Source of the DNA: Actinomycetes bacterium
Lineage (GTDB): Bacteria; Actinomycetota; Acidimicrobiia; Acidimicrobiales; Palsa-688
Assembly: GCA_021850325.1 (NCBI GenBank)
Contig: JAJZMF010000037.1
Location: 1-44,874 of the forward strand
Length of the DNA: 44,874 nucleotides
Direction of reading: 5' to 3'
Part shown: in pieces, positions 7,249 to 15,974 of the stretch
How positions within the stretch are numbered: position 1 is the stretch's first letter
Layout of the letters: each line of letters starts with the position of its first letter
Program-made: the position numbers and the translations under genes
The notes under the pieces: generated by a model
Told to the model about the DNA's origin: nothing
Seen by the model: the letters and a program-made list of their open reading frames with translations, nothing else
The model's database searches: none

Positions 7249-8281
7249 CGGTCGAGCCCCGCACCACGAGGGTGCCCTCGTGGTGGCGGGTACCGCCGCC
7301 CACCCGGGCGCCGTCGATCATGGCGAAGAGGTCCTTGACCGCAGTGGTGCCCAGGTGCTCGAGCTCCATGTCCAGGGTGGTGATGGCGGGGTCGGTCTCC
7401 TCGGCGAACACCCTCCAGTTGTCGTAGCCGGTGATGGCCACGTCGTCGGGGACCTTGCGGCCGGTGGCCACGACGGTCTCCAGTACGGTCGCCGCGAGCT
7501 GGTCGGAACCACAGGCGATGGCGTCGACATCGGGCACTGCGGAGAGGATCTCCAGGGTCGCCTGACGGGCCCAGCGTTGTGACCACGGCCCGTAGGCCAC
7601 TTCACCGGCCAGCCTGAGCCCGTGCTCCTCGAGGGTGCGGGTGATCCCCAGCACCCGCTGCTGTACGGCTGTGGCGTGCTCGGGCCCGGTGATGTGGGCG
7701 ACCCGTCCCCGGCCGAGGCCGACCAGGTGCCCGACCACGCTCGCGGCGCCGGCGAAGTCGTCGATGTTGTGCACCACGTCGCGGCTGTTGGTGCTGGGGC
7801 CGTAGACGTAGACGCACGGGATCTTCACCGTGGCGGTTATGGACGGTGACCCGCTCTGGTTGTCGCCCACGATGAGCAGGCCGTCCACATGGCGTTGCCT
7901 GAGCCCCATGGCGAGGTCGGCCAGGCGGTCTACGGCGCCCCGGGCATCGGCGATCATCGCCGAGAACTGCCTCTCCTCGGCTACCGACTGCGCCCCGACG
8001 ACGATGGGCATGGCGAAGCGGTGGACGCCCGGGTCCCGCAGGAGGACCCCGATTATGCTGCCGCGGCCGCTGACGAGGCTCTTGGCCACCAGGTTGGGGG
8101 AGTAGGAGAGCTTCTTGGCAGCGCGCAGCACCCGCTTGCGCGTCGTCTCGGAGATGCGGTCCCGCCCGTTCATGGCCTTGGAGGCTGTGGTGAGAGAAAC
8201 GCCGGCCAGGCGCGCCACCTCGGTCAGGGTGGGGGGCCGGTCCTTCTGCACCCAGCAAGCATAGGCGTCCGTCTGCAGCAC
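7226..8281 (-). CDS. LacI-family transcriptional regulator (glycosidase-side)
   Basis: A 351-residue LacI-type protein: HTH TLTEVARLAGVSLTTASKAM near residues 18-37, hinge (LSYSPNLVAKSL) and sensor domain with IIGVLLRDPG, DGLLIVGDN, HITGPEHA, DAIACGSDQLA and VAITGYDNW. It is transcribed divergently from the GH127-GH31-ABC operon, so local control of that operon is likely. Start choice is open: GTG 8281 leaves 17 residues before the HTH and has GAGG/GGGGG upstream, while GTG 8251 lies closer to the HTH but has no visible ribosome site. The last codons fall in the 16-bp tandem repeat, giving a TEPERPRP tail. The effector is unknown and is presumably the imported oligosaccharide or a product of it. 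Confidence 0.88.
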   Translation of the reverse strand: MLQTDAYACWVQKDRPPTLTEVARLAGVSLTTASKAMNGRDRISETTRKRVLRAAKKLSYSPNLVAKSLVSGRGSIIGVLLRDPGVHRFAMPIVVGAQSVAEERQFSAMIADARGAVDRLADLAMGLRQRHVDGLLIVGDNQSGSPSITATVKIPCVYVYGPSTNSRDVVHNIDDFAGAASVVGHLVGLGRGRVAHITGPEHATAVQQRVLGITRTLEEHGLRLAGEVAYGPWSQRWARQATLEILSAVPDVDAIACGSDQLAATVLETVVATGRKVPDDVAITGYDNWRVFAEETDPAITTLDMELEHLGTTAVKDLFAMIDGARVGGGTRHHEGTLVVRGSTEPERPRP

Positions 8282-8312
8282 CCCCGGACCTCGCCCCGGC
8301 TCCTGGGTGCTG

Positions 8313-8326
8313 GGAAAGCGTTACCG
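8313..8326. promoter_or_regulatory. LacI-type half-conserved operator upstream of GH127 operon
   Basis: GGAAAGCGTTACCG carries the AANCG core of LacI-family sites but is only weakly palindromic. It lies between the regulator gene and the glycosidase promoter and resembles, in inverted form, the site at 8402-8415. It is a candidate auxiliary or autoregulatory site. Confidence 0.35.
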
Positions 8327-8381
8327 CAGCTCCGGGTCCCCTATGGCTCGTACTGTCATCAGACATTGTGAAAACTAGGGC

Positions 8382-8411
8382 TTGACGTGGCGGGTACAGG
8401 TGGGGTAGCGT
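8382..8411 (+). promoter_or_regulatory. Predicted promoter of the GH127-GH31-ABC operon
   Basis: TTGACG (8382-8387), an 18-base spacer and TAGCGT (8406-8411) form a plausible housekeeping promoter ending about 42 bases before the GH127 start codon. The -10 region is covered by an operator-like sequence, as at xylA. Confidence 0.55.
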
Positions 8412-8415
8412 TTCC
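8402..8415. promoter_or_regulatory. Operator-like site over the -10 box of the glycosidase operon
   Basis: GGGGTAGCGTTTCC is an imperfect palindrome centred on CG 8409-8410 (GGTAGC against GGAAAC) with the LacI-type NCGNTT half. It overlaps the -10 box, a normal position for repression. Binding by the divergently encoded LacI protein is inferred. Confidence 0.45.
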
Positions 8416-8453
8416 TCAAACAGGGGGCCGAGGGGGCAAGGGAGGGAGGCCGC

Positions 8454-10616
8454 ATGGAGCAAGTCCGCGCTCAAGCCGATGGCCGTGGCCCGGTAGCAGG
8501 GACGGGGGACGGCCCGGTCAGCCCCACAGGTGGGGCCATGGGCCGCCTGTGGCCGCTCGGCCTGCGTGAGGTGGTGCTGGCCGGGGGCTCGACCCTGGGG
8601 GACTGGCAGCAGCGCAACCACGACCGGACCCTGCCCCACTGTGCCGAGCAGGTCGTGGCCTCAGGGGCACTGCGCAACCTGGAGCGTGCCGCCCGGGGGC
8701 AGCCCGGCGCTGAGCCCCATGAGGGGATGCACTTCTCCGACTCCGACGTGTACAAGGTCCTCGAGGCCCTGGCATGGGACAGCGTGCGGGGAGCGGGCAC
8801 CGCGACCTCGGAGTTCGCCGAACAGGCGTTGGGGCTCATCGAGCGTGCTCAGCGCCCGGACGGCTACCTCAATTCCTGGGCCCAGGGGCAGCGGCCCGAC
8901 CTGGTGTGGAAGGACCTGCGATGGGGCCACGAGCTCTACTGCGCGGGCCATCTCCTCCAGGCCGCGGTGGCCGAACGCAGGGCGGGCTGGGGGGAGCGCC
9001 TGTCGGAGGTGTCCAACCGCCTGGTCGGGCACCTGTTGCAGACGTTCTCGCGGCGTGAGGGCGACGGCGGCCTGGTGGGCGTCTGTGGGCACCCGCTGGT
9101 CGAGACCGCCCTGGTCGAGCACTACCGTTGCACCGGCGATGCCGCAGCCCTGGAGCTGGCACAGCGCCAGGTGGAGCTGCGGGGGCGGCCCGATGTCGGC
9201 TTGCCCACGACGGGCCTGCTGGGCGACCGTCGGTTCCCGCTCTCCTACTTCCTGCACCACGTTCCGGTGCGGGAGAGGACCTCGGCCACCGGGCACGCCG
9301 TGCGTGAGCTCTACCTGCAGGCGGGAGTGGTGGACGTGGCCACCGAGACCGGGGACACGGGCCTGCTCGCGGCGTCCGAGGCCATCTGGGAGGACCTGTT
9401 CAGCAAGAAGACCTACGTCACCGGTGCGCACGGTTCCCGGCACCGTGACGAGTCGATCGGTGACCCCTACGAGCTGCCGAGCGACCGGGCTTACGCCGAG
9501 ACATGTGCGGCCATCGCCAGCTTCCAGTGGAACTGGAGGCTCCTGCTCGCCACCGGCCAGGCCAGGTACGCCCGGGAGATGGAGCAGGTGTTCTGGAACA
9601 CGGTCGCCGGCAGTGTGTCCCGAGAGGGGACGGCCTTCTACTACTCGAACAGCCTCCAGGTGCGCACCGGCCACGACGCCGGTGACGAGGACTCGCCGGA
9701 CCACCGTCTCCCCTGGTACCAGTGCGCCTGTTGCCCGCCCAACCTGGCCCGGCTGCTGGGCAGTATCCAGGCCTACCTGGTGACCAGGGACGGCTCCGGG
9801 CTCCAGGTGCACATGCCCTTCTCCGGGACCATCTCCACCCGGGTCGCCGGGACCGCCGTGGAGCTGGCCCTGCGGACCGGGCACCCCTGGGAGGGTGCAA
9901 CGACCATCGATGTCCTGGGCTGCGACAGTTCGGTCGCCTGGGAGCTCTCCTTCCGGGCACCTGACGGCCAGGGCCCCGGCGAAGTGCTCCTCAGCCTCAA
10001 CGGACAACGTGCCCAAGCCTCGTCGGACGGCGGGTACCTGAGGCTGTCCCGGCGCTGGGCGCCGGGGGACCGGCTGGAGATATCGGCGCCGATGCCGGTG
10101 CGTACCATCGAGCCGCACTGGAGGGCCGACGCCCTGAGGGGTTGCGTGGCTTTCCAGCGCGGGCCCCTGCTGTACTGCCTCGAGGCGCAGGACCTCGACG
10201 GTGGAGCTGCCGTTGAGGACGTCACCCTGGAGGGTACCGGTACGCCGGAGGTCACAGGGGAGGTGCCCGAGGCCCTCGACGGTTACGTCAAGTTCGCCCT
10301 GGTTGCCCGGGGCTCGGGTACCGACGGCCCCCCCCGCCCGCTCTACCGGGACCGGGCCGCCCCGCCGGCCGGGGCCCGCCCCGTGCCTTTGACGCTGGTG
10401 CCCTACTTCGCCCGGGGCAACCGGGAGCTCGCGCCCATGCGCGTCTGGGTGCCCACCGCTCCCGCCGGGGCACCGGCCGACGGCCGTGCGGCAACTGCCA
10501 CCCGGGAGGCAGACAGCGGGGAGACCGAGGTCCCGGGTGCAGGCGTGCCGGGCGCGGAGGCGCCGGCGAACCGGGCCGAACAGACCGCCAGCAGTGTCGT
10601 CACCTCAGAGAGCTAG
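8454..10616 (+). CDS. Glycoside hydrolase family 127, beta-L-arabinofuranosidase type
   Basis: GH127 enzymes (formerly DUF1680) release L-arabinofuranose using a zinc-bound cysteine nucleophile. This 720-residue protein has the family signatures. Glu349 and Cys351 (RAYAETCAAI), Trp421 and the paired cysteines Cys426-Cys427 (WYQCACCPPN) correspond to the Glu-Cys-Cys-Cys zinc site of the characterised Bifidobacterium enzyme HypBA1. KVLEALAW (101-108) and YVTGAHGSRH (321-330) are also typical of the (alpha/alpha)6 barrel. No signal peptide is seen, so it should act in the cytoplasm on imported oligosaccharides. The last 50 or so residues are Ala/Gly/Glu-rich and probably disordered. ATG 8454 lies four bases after GGAGGGAGG. 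It leads an operon with GH31 (9-base gap) and the ABC transporter. Exact linkage specificity cannot be read from sequence. Confidence 0.88.
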   Translation: MEQVRAQADGRGPVAGTGDGPVSPTGGAMGRLWPLGLREVVLAGGSTLGDWQQRNHDRTLPHCAEQVVASGALRNLERAARGQPGAEPHEGMHFSDSDVYKVLEALAWDSVRGAGTATSEFAEQALGLIERAQRPDGYLNSWAQGQRPDLVWKDLRWGHELYCAGHLLQAAVAERRAGWGERLSEVSNRLVGHLLQTFSRREGDGGLVGVCGHPLVETALVEHYRCTGDAAALELAQRQVELRGRPDVGLPTTGLLGDRRFPLSYFLHHVPVRERTSATGHAVRELYLQAGVVDVATETGDTGLLAASEAIWEDLFSKKTYVTGAHGSRHRDESIGDPYELPSDRAYAETCAAIASFQWNWRLLLATGQARYAREMEQVFWNTVAGSVSREGTAFYYSNSLQVRTGHDAGDEDSPDHRLPWYQCACCPPNLARLLGSIQAYLVTRDGSGLQVHMPFSGTISTRVAGTAVELALRTGHPWEGATTIDVLGCDSSVAWELSFRAPDGQGPGEVLLSLNGQRAQASSDGGYLRLSRRWAPGDRLEISAPMPVRTIEPHWRADALRGCVAFQRGPLLYCLEAQDLDGGAAVEDVTLEGTGTPEVTGEVPEALDGYVKFALVARGSGTDGPPRPLYRDRAAPPAGARPVPLTLVPYFARGNRELAPMRVWVPTAPAGAPADGRAATATREADSGETEVPGAGVPGAEAPANRAEQTASSVVTSES

Positions 10617-10625
10617 GAGAGGCAA

Positions 10626-12647
10626 TTGGCAAGGTACACAGCCACTGGGACCGGCTTCACCGTGCTGGAGTCGGGCGAGGTCCTCCGGGTGGACGCCTGG
10701 GGGGAGAGCGGGGCGCGTGTGCGCTCGAACCTGGGGCCGTCGACGACCGAGACCCCGGGCAGTGCGCTGGACGGGCCGGGCGCTCCCGAGGTGGAGGTGG
10801 AGGTCTTCGCGGACCACGCCCGGCTCCGCAACGGCGAGCTGGTCGTGGAGGTGCGCGACAACCCCGAGGACCGCTTCAGCAGGTTCCCGCCGCTGGTCAG
10901 CTTCACGCGTTCGGACGGCACACCCCTGCTCGAAGAGAGCGTCCCCCACTTCACCTCCCCGCCCCAGCGACGCTACCGCCGGGCCGGAGCGGGCGACCTG
11001 TTCAATGCCGAGGTGAGCTTCCAGGCCCATCCCGGTGAGCGCTTCTACGGCTTGGGCCAGCACCAGCACGGCTTGTTGGACCAGAAGGGCGCGGTCGTCG
11101 AGCTCGTACAGCGCAACACCGAGGTCTCCATACCTTTCGTGCTCTCCAGTCGGGGCTACGGCCTACTGTGGAACATGCCCGGCTCCGGGCGGGTCGAGCT
11201 CGGCACCAACCGCACCCGCTGGGCAGCCGACGCCGCCCGCCAGGTCGACTACTGGGTGACGACCGCCGCCTCGCCCGCAGACATCGTCAGCCACTACGCG
11301 GTCGCCACCGGGCTGCCGCCCCGCTTCCCCGAATGGGCTGCGGGCTTCTGGCAGTCCAAACTGCGCTACCGCACCCAGGAGGAGCTGCTGGAGGTCGCCC
11401 GGGAGTACAAGCGTCGCGGCCTGCCCATCTCGGTCATAGTGTGCGACTACTTCCACTGGACCCGTCAGGGGGAGTGGCTCTTCGACCCTGCCGAGTGGCC
11501 CGACCCGGGGGCCATGGTGGAGGAGCTGCGCTCCCTGGGCGTCGAGCTCATGGTCTCGGTCTGGCCGACCGTCAACCCCAACAGTGCCAATTACAAGGAG
11601 ATGGACCAGCGTGGCCTCCTGGTGCGCAACGTCAAGGGGCTGCCCCTGCACATGGCCTTCTGGGACAAGGGCACCGATGGCCAGGTCTTCATCCGCTACT
11701 ACGACGCCACCAACCCCGAGGCTCGTCGCTACATCTGGGACAAGGTGGCCCAGAACTACCTCTCTCACGGCATCCGGGCCTTCTGGCTGGACGCCTGCGA
11801 GCCCGAGATCCTGGCCGACAACAATGACGGTGCCCAGTACTTCGCCGGGGCAGGAGCCGAGGTCCAGGGGGCCTATCCCCGGGACCACGCCCGGGGCTTC
11901 TACGAGGGCCTGAGAGCGGCGGGGGAGGAGGAGCCACTGCTGCTGTGCCGGTCGGCGTGGGCGGGCAGCCAGCGTTACGGCGCGGCCGTGTGGTCAGGGG
12001 ACATCGAGTCCACCTTCGAGGCGCTGCGGGCCCAGGTGGCCGCCGGCATCAACATGGGCATATCCGGCATCCCCTGGTGGACGACCGACATCGGTGGCTT
12101 CAGGAAGGGTGACCCCACCACGGCGTACTTCAGGGAGCTCGTGGTGCGCTGGTTCCAGTACGGCGTCTTCTGTGCGCTCTTCAGGCTGCACGGCGTACGC
12201 GAGCCCGGGCCCCTGGTGGGCTCAGGCCAGACGGGCGCCCCCAATGAGGTGTGGTCATTCGGCGACGAGGCCTACGAGCTGATCTGTCAGCAGATGCAAC
12301 TGCGTGAGCGCCTACGTCCCTACGTGATGGAACAGATGGCCACGGCGAGCTCCACCGGGCTCCCGCTCATCCGGGCGATGTTCCTCGAGTTCCCGGACGA
12401 AGCTGCGGCATGGGAAGTGGACGACCAGTACATGTTCGGGCCCGACATCCTGGTCGCCCCGGTCACGGCCGAGGGCGTCAGGGAGCGGCGGGTGTACCTG
12501 CCCGAAGGGGCGTCCTGGCTGGACGCATGGACGGGCCGGCCCGTGGCGGCGAAGGGCTGGACGACGGCCCCGGCCCCGCTCGAGCGCATCCCGGTCTTCC
12601 TCAGGCAGGGTGGGGCGTTGCAGTCCCTGGCCCTCGACGGCGAGTAG
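10626..12647 (+). CDS. Glycoside hydrolase family 31, alpha-xylosidase type
   Basis: The 673-residue protein has a GH31 N-terminal beta-sandwich (FYGLGQHQHG at 140-149), a catalytic barrel and a C-terminal sandwich. The nucleophile is Asp389 in AFWLDACEPE and the acid/base is Asp459 in AVWSGDIES. The FW-D-EPE form and the hydrophobic VCDYFHW and WPTVNP segments are those of bacterial alpha-xylosidases rather than alpha-glucosidases. There is no signal peptide, so it should be intracellular. Action would release D-xylose from xyloglucan-like or other alpha-xylosyl oligosaccharides, feeding xylA/xylB nearby. Translation starts at TTG 10626, five bases after AGGAGAGG. It is second in the operon. 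The alpha-xylosidase assignment comes from motifs and context; other GH31 activities remain possible. Confidence 0.88.
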   Translation: MARYTATGTGFTVLESGEVLRVDAWGESGARVRSNLGPSTTETPGSALDGPGAPEVEVEVFADHARLRNGELVVEVRDNPEDRFSRFPPLVSFTRSDGTPLLEESVPHFTSPPQRRYRRAGAGDLFNAEVSFQAHPGERFYGLGQHQHGLLDQKGAVVELVQRNTEVSIPFVLSSRGYGLLWNMPGSGRVELGTNRTRWAADAARQVDYWVTTAASPADIVSHYAVATGLPPRFPEWAAGFWQSKLRYRTQEELLEVAREYKRRGLPISVIVCDYFHWTRQGEWLFDPAEWPDPGAMVEELRSLGVELMVSVWPTVNPNSANYKEMDQRGLLVRNVKGLPLHMAFWDKGTDGQVFIRYYDATNPEARRYIWDKVAQNYLSHGIRAFWLDACEPEILADNNDGAQYFAGAGAEVQGAYPRDHARGFYEGLRAAGEEEPLLLCRSAWAGSQRYGAAVWSGDIESTFEALRAQVAAGINMGISGIPWWTTDIGGFRKGDPTTAYFRELVVRWFQYGVFCALFRLHGVREPGPLVGSGQTGAPNEVWSFGDEAYELICQQMQLRERLRPYVMEQMATASSTGLPLIRAMFLEFPDEAAAWEVDDQYMFGPDILVAPVTAEGVRERRVYLPEGASWLDAWTGRPVAAKGWTTAPAPLERIPVFLRQGGALQSLALDGE

Positions 12648-12700
12648 CCCGGGCAACCCAGGCCCCGGCCCCGGCAAACGGTCCAAGAACAGGGGGGTAG

Positions 12701-13696
12701 TTGGCTCGAGTTGGCACCGAACTCCATGAAGCCCCGGGCGACCTGGCTCGCAGCCGGGGGCACGGCGCAGCGCGGGAGGTGAGGCACCTGACGGCCTGGC
12801 GCCGGCACCAGTTGGCCGGTTGGCTGTTCTTGACGCCCGCGATCGCGTACATCCTGTTCGCGTTCGTGCTGCCCATTATCTACAACGTGATGATGAGCTT
12901 CGAACAGACGTCACCGGCCACCATCGGCAGCCTGACGGCACCGTTCGCCGGCTTGGCCAACTACCGCTTCATCCTGGGCGACCCGACCAGCCGGGCAGCC
13001 ATCGTCCACACCTTCGAGTTCACCGCCGGTTCCCTCTTCGGTCAGTTCGTGATCGGGTTCGCCCTCGCGCTCCTCTTCACGCTGCGGTTCCCGGGCAGGA
13101 CCATCGGGCGGTCGCTCATCATCGTGCCCTGGCTCCTCCCCCTGATCGTCACGGGTGTGATCTTCAAGTTCCTGTTCCAGGTCGAGGGCGGAGCGGTCAA
13201 CCAGCTCCTAATGAACGTCGGCCTGGTGCACCATGCCATCGACTGGCTCGACGACCCCCATCTGGCCCTGTGGACCATCCTCATCGCGAATATCTGGCTC
13301 GGCGTACCGTTTTTCACGCTCCTGCTCTACAGCGCGCTCCAGGACGTGCCGCTGGAGGTAAAAGAGGCAGCCCTGATGGACGGGGCGGGCCCGTGGCAAC
13401 GGCTCCGGATGGTGATCGTGCCGATCATCATGCCGGTGATCGAGGTGACGCTCCTCCTCGGCTTCGTCTTCACGGTGAAGGTCTTCGACCTGGTTGTCGG
13501 CCTGACGGGAGGTGGCCCGGCCAACGCCACCCAGCTGATCACGACCTGGTCGTACAACCTGTCGTTCCAGCAGTTCTCGTTCGGCGAAGGAGCTGCGCTC
13601 AACAACGTCCTACTGGTCCTGGCTCTCATTTGTGCACCCTTGTACCTGCTGCTCAGCAGGGGTTCGCTGCGTAGCAGTGCGGGGACGGGCTCATGA
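12701..13696 (+). CDS. Carbohydrate ABC transporter permease, MalF/UgpA type
   Basis: Inner-membrane permease of the CUT1 class. After a hydrophilic lead of about 35 residues there are six predicted membrane helices, starting with GWLFLTPAIAYILFAFVLP. The cytoplasmic EAA loop, which docks the ATPase, is KEAALMDGAGPWQRLRM followed by VIVPIIMP. The TTG 12701 start has AGGGGGG three bases upstream; GTG 12779, just before the first helix, is an alternative. Its stop overlaps the next permease's start by four bases (ATGA). No ATPase gene lies in the operon, so a shared ATPase encoded elsewhere (MsmK/UgpC-like) is needed. The substrate is inferred from the two glycosidases upstream as a xylose- and arabinose-substituted oligosaccharide. 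Confidence 0.92.
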   Translation: MARVGTELHEAPGDLARSRGHGAAREVRHLTAWRRHQLAGWLFLTPAIAYILFAFVLPIIYNVMMSFEQTSPATIGSLTAPFAGLANYRFILGDPTSRAAIVHTFEFTAGSLFGQFVIGFALALLFTLRFPGRTIGRSLIIVPWLLPLIVTGVIFKFLFQVEGGAVNQLLMNVGLVHHAIDWLDDPHLALWTILIANIWLGVPFFTLLLYSALQDVPLEVKEAALMDGAGPWQRLRMVIVPIIMPVIEVTLLLGFVFTVKVFDLVVGLTGGGPANATQLITTWSYNLSFQQFSFGEGAALNNVLLVLALICAPLYLLLSRGSLRSSAGTGS

Positions 13697-14526
13697 ACCG
13701 GCTCCAGAGATCCCCGGCCCTCCGCCTGTTGTGCACTCTGGCTGCTCTGGCGGCGCTGGTGGTGGTGCTCTTCCCCGTGTACGCCGTCATAGTCGGTTCC
13801 TTCGAATCTACCCAGACGCTGTTCAGCGGGACCTTTTACTGGCTGCCCCACCTGCCCACCCTGGCCAACTACCGGACCGTTATCCAGGCCCAGTCCGGCA
13901 ACGTCCTCACGAGCCTCATTGTCGGCCTGGGCACAGCGGTACTGGCCCTGGTGGTGGCCGTGCCGGCGGCGTACGCGCTCTCCAAGTACCGGCTACGGGT
14001 GACCGTGGTGCTGGTCAGTTCGTTGCTCGTCTGCCAGATCGTGCCCTCGATCGTGCTGGCGACATCGCTGTTCATCGTCTTCCACTGGGTACACCTGGTC
14101 AACTCCTACCCGGGCCTCATAATCGCAGACGGGACCTACGCCGTGCCGTTCTCGATCCTGGTGCTGAGAGCCTTCTTCTTCAGCCTGCCGAACGAGGTCA
14201 TGCAGGCGGCCCGGGTTGACGGTGCCTCGGAATGGCAGACCTTCCGCCGCATAGTGGTGCCGCTGGCCCGGTCGGCGGTGGTCACGGTGGCGGTCTTCGC
14301 CTTCCTCAACGGCTGGGGGGACTTCATCTTCGCCCTCACCGTGCTCAGCGGGTCTGGTATAGAACCGATCACGCTCGGTATCTACACCTACCTCGGTAAC
14401 TATTCGACCGACTGGGGCGCAGTCATGGCCTCCGCCGCCTTCGCCATGGTGCCGGCGGGTGTTCTGCTCGTCGTGGCGCAACGCTACATCGCTACAGGTC
14501 TGACGGCCGGTTCGGTCAAGGGCTAG
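13693..14526 (+). CDS. Carbohydrate ABC transporter permease, MalG/UgpE type
   Basis: Partner permease of 277 residues with six predicted membrane helices. The first is LLCTLAALAALVVVLFPVYA. The EAA loop reads MQAARVDGASEWQTFRR followed by IVVPLARS, the typical CUT1 MalG signature. The start overlaps the preceding permease stop (ATGA), so the two subunits are translationally coupled in equal amounts. It functions in the cytoplasmic membrane with the preceding permease and the binding protein encoded 160 bases downstream. Confidence 0.93.
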   Translation: MNRLQRSPALRLLCTLAALAALVVVLFPVYAVIVGSFESTQTLFSGTFYWLPHLPTLANYRTVIQAQSGNVLTSLIVGLGTAVLALVVAVPAAYALSKYRLRVTVVLVSSLLVCQIVPSIVLATSLFIVFHWVHLVNSYPGLIIADGTYAVPFSILVLRAFFFSLPNEVMQAARVDGASEWQTFRRIVVPLARSAVVTVAVFAFLNGWGDFIFALTVLSGSGIEPITLGIYTYLGNYSTDWGAVMASAAFAMVPAGVLLVVAQRYIATGLTAGSVKG

Positions 14527-14540
14527 CCGTCCTGACAGTC

Positions 14541-14566
14541 CCCGGCGCCCCGGGTGGGGTGCCGGG
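14541..14566 (+). terminator. Intra-operon hairpin between permease and binding-protein genes
   Basis: CCCGGCGCCCC and GGGGTGCCGGG form an 11-bp stem with one G-U pair and a GGGT loop, with no following T-run. Lying 15 bases after the permease stop, it could weaken read-through or protect an upstream or downstream mRNA end, giving different levels of permease and binding protein. Function is inferred. Confidence 0.5.
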
Positions 14567-14685
14567 CCGAGACGTTCGTGACTGGGGGTGATAGATGGTC
14601 CCTTTGACGCTGGGATGAGCACTAGGTGCCCCAGCTGCTGGTCGAGTTCGGTTCCTGCTACACATTGGAAAAGGAGAAAACTGCT

Positions 14686-15951
14686 GTGAACCAATCAGCA
14701 ATAAAGTGGCGGCGGGGGCTGGCCAGCCTGGCGGCCGCCACCTGTGCCGTGGTCGGGATGTCCCAGGTGGCGAGCTCCGCCGCGACCAAGATCACCCTGA
14801 CCGAGGAGGACTACTTCAACACCCCTGGCCAGATCGCAGCGCTGGCGAACTACAACAAGCAGTTCGAGGCCGCACATCCCGGGGTGACCATCACAAGGCA
14901 GTACGTGCCTTTTGCCAACCTGGACACCAAGCTGCTCACGCAGGCGGCCGGGCACGACCTGCCGAACCTCCTGGCCGTGGACAACCCGTTCGTCCCCACC
15001 ATGATCACGACCGGCCAGATGGTGCCGCTGAGCACCCTCAAGGGCTTCAGCACTGCCGGCTATTACCCGGCGATCATCAAAGAGGGCTTCTTCAACGGCA
15101 AGTACTACAGCTACCCGGTCGCCGGTGCCAACTCGATCGCCCTCATGTACAACATCCCGATGTTGAAGGCGGCGCACGTGAGCCCGCCCCGGACCTGGGC
15201 CCAGTTGGTGAGCGCGGCCAAGGCGCTCACCACCCCGAAGCGGTTCGGGATCGCCCTGACCTGCGAGGCGGCTGAGGACACCACGTGGCAGTTCGAGCCG
15301 TTCTTCTGGACCAACGGCGGGTCGTTCGCCAAGATCGCCTCGGCGCCCGGGGTGCAGGCACTGAGCCTGTGGAAGCAGCTCGTGACCGACGGGTCCGCCT
15401 CCAAGGCGTGCCTCAACTGGAGCCAGACCCCGGCTGCGACCGGTCAGTTCCTGGCAGGCAAGGCCGCCATGATGGTGAACGGGCCGTGGAACTTCCCGAC
15501 CCTCAACCAGCAGCACTGGTACTACGGCAAGCAGTTCGGGATCGTCCCCGTCCCCGTCCGAGTGCCCGGCCAGCACGTGGTCGTGCCGCTGGGCGGCGAG
15601 GACTGGATGATCAGCAACAGCGGCGGGAACGCTGCCGAGCAGATGGCGTTCCAGTACATCCAGGGCATGCAGACACCGGCCAAGGAACTGCAGCTGGCCA
15701 AGTTGTTCGGCTACCTCCCCGCCAAGATCGCCGTGGCCAAGACCTACCTGGCCCAAGCGGGCCCTGAATGGAAGGTCTACATCGACCAGACTCTCTACGC
15801 CCACCCCCGCACCCTCGGCCTGGGTGTCAAGTACCCCAAGATATCCCAGGCAGTCTGGACAGCCATCCAGGCCGCCCTGTCGGGTACCCAGTCCGTGACG
15901 GCGGCGCTGCAGACGGCCCAGTCCCAGATCACCGCGGTCCTCAAGGGCTGA
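14686..15951 (+). CDS. Extracellular sugar-binding protein of the ABC transporter
   Basis: The 421-residue protein is a family 1 solute-binding protein. A short basic start (NQSAIKWRRG) precedes a hydrophobic signal core ending near QVASSAAT. The mature chain begins KITLTEEDYFNTPGQIAAL and contains the expected domain features (HPGVTITRQYVPFANLD, FFNGKYYSYPVAGANSIALM, GKAAMMVNGPWNFP). A cysteine sits in the signal region (AAATCAVVG) but not in a good lipobox, so anchoring is uncertain. GTG 14686 is chosen because AAGGAG lies nine bases upstream and the signal peptide starts there. The gene comes after rather than before its permeases, separated by 159 bases with a hairpin. Ligand inferred as a hemicellulose-derived oligosaccharide. 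Confidence 0.9.
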   Translation: MNQSAIKWRRGLASLAAATCAVVGMSQVASSAATKITLTEEDYFNTPGQIAALANYNKQFEAAHPGVTITRQYVPFANLDTKLLTQAAGHDLPNLLAVDNPFVPTMITTGQMVPLSTLKGFSTAGYYPAIIKEGFFNGKYYSYPVAGANSIALMYNIPMLKAAHVSPPRTWAQLVSAAKALTTPKRFGIALTCEAAEDTTWQFEPFFWTNGGSFAKIASAPGVQALSLWKQLVTDGSASKACLNWSQTPAATGQFLAGKAAMMVNGPWNFPTLNQQHWYYGKQFGIVPVPVRVPGQHVVVPLGGEDWMISNSGGNAAEQMAFQYIQGMQTPAKELQLAKLFGYLPAKIAVAKTYLAQAGPEWKVYIDQTLYAHPRTLGLGVKYPKISQAVWTAIQAALSGTQSVTAALQTAQSQITAVLKG

Positions 15952-15974
15952 GCCTCCAAGGGCCCCCGGGCCTG

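Noticed and set aside
8661-10118. 485-codon minus-strand frame opposite GH127
   Set aside because: Antisense to an enzyme with complete catalytic residues, with no ribosome site or recognisable domain.
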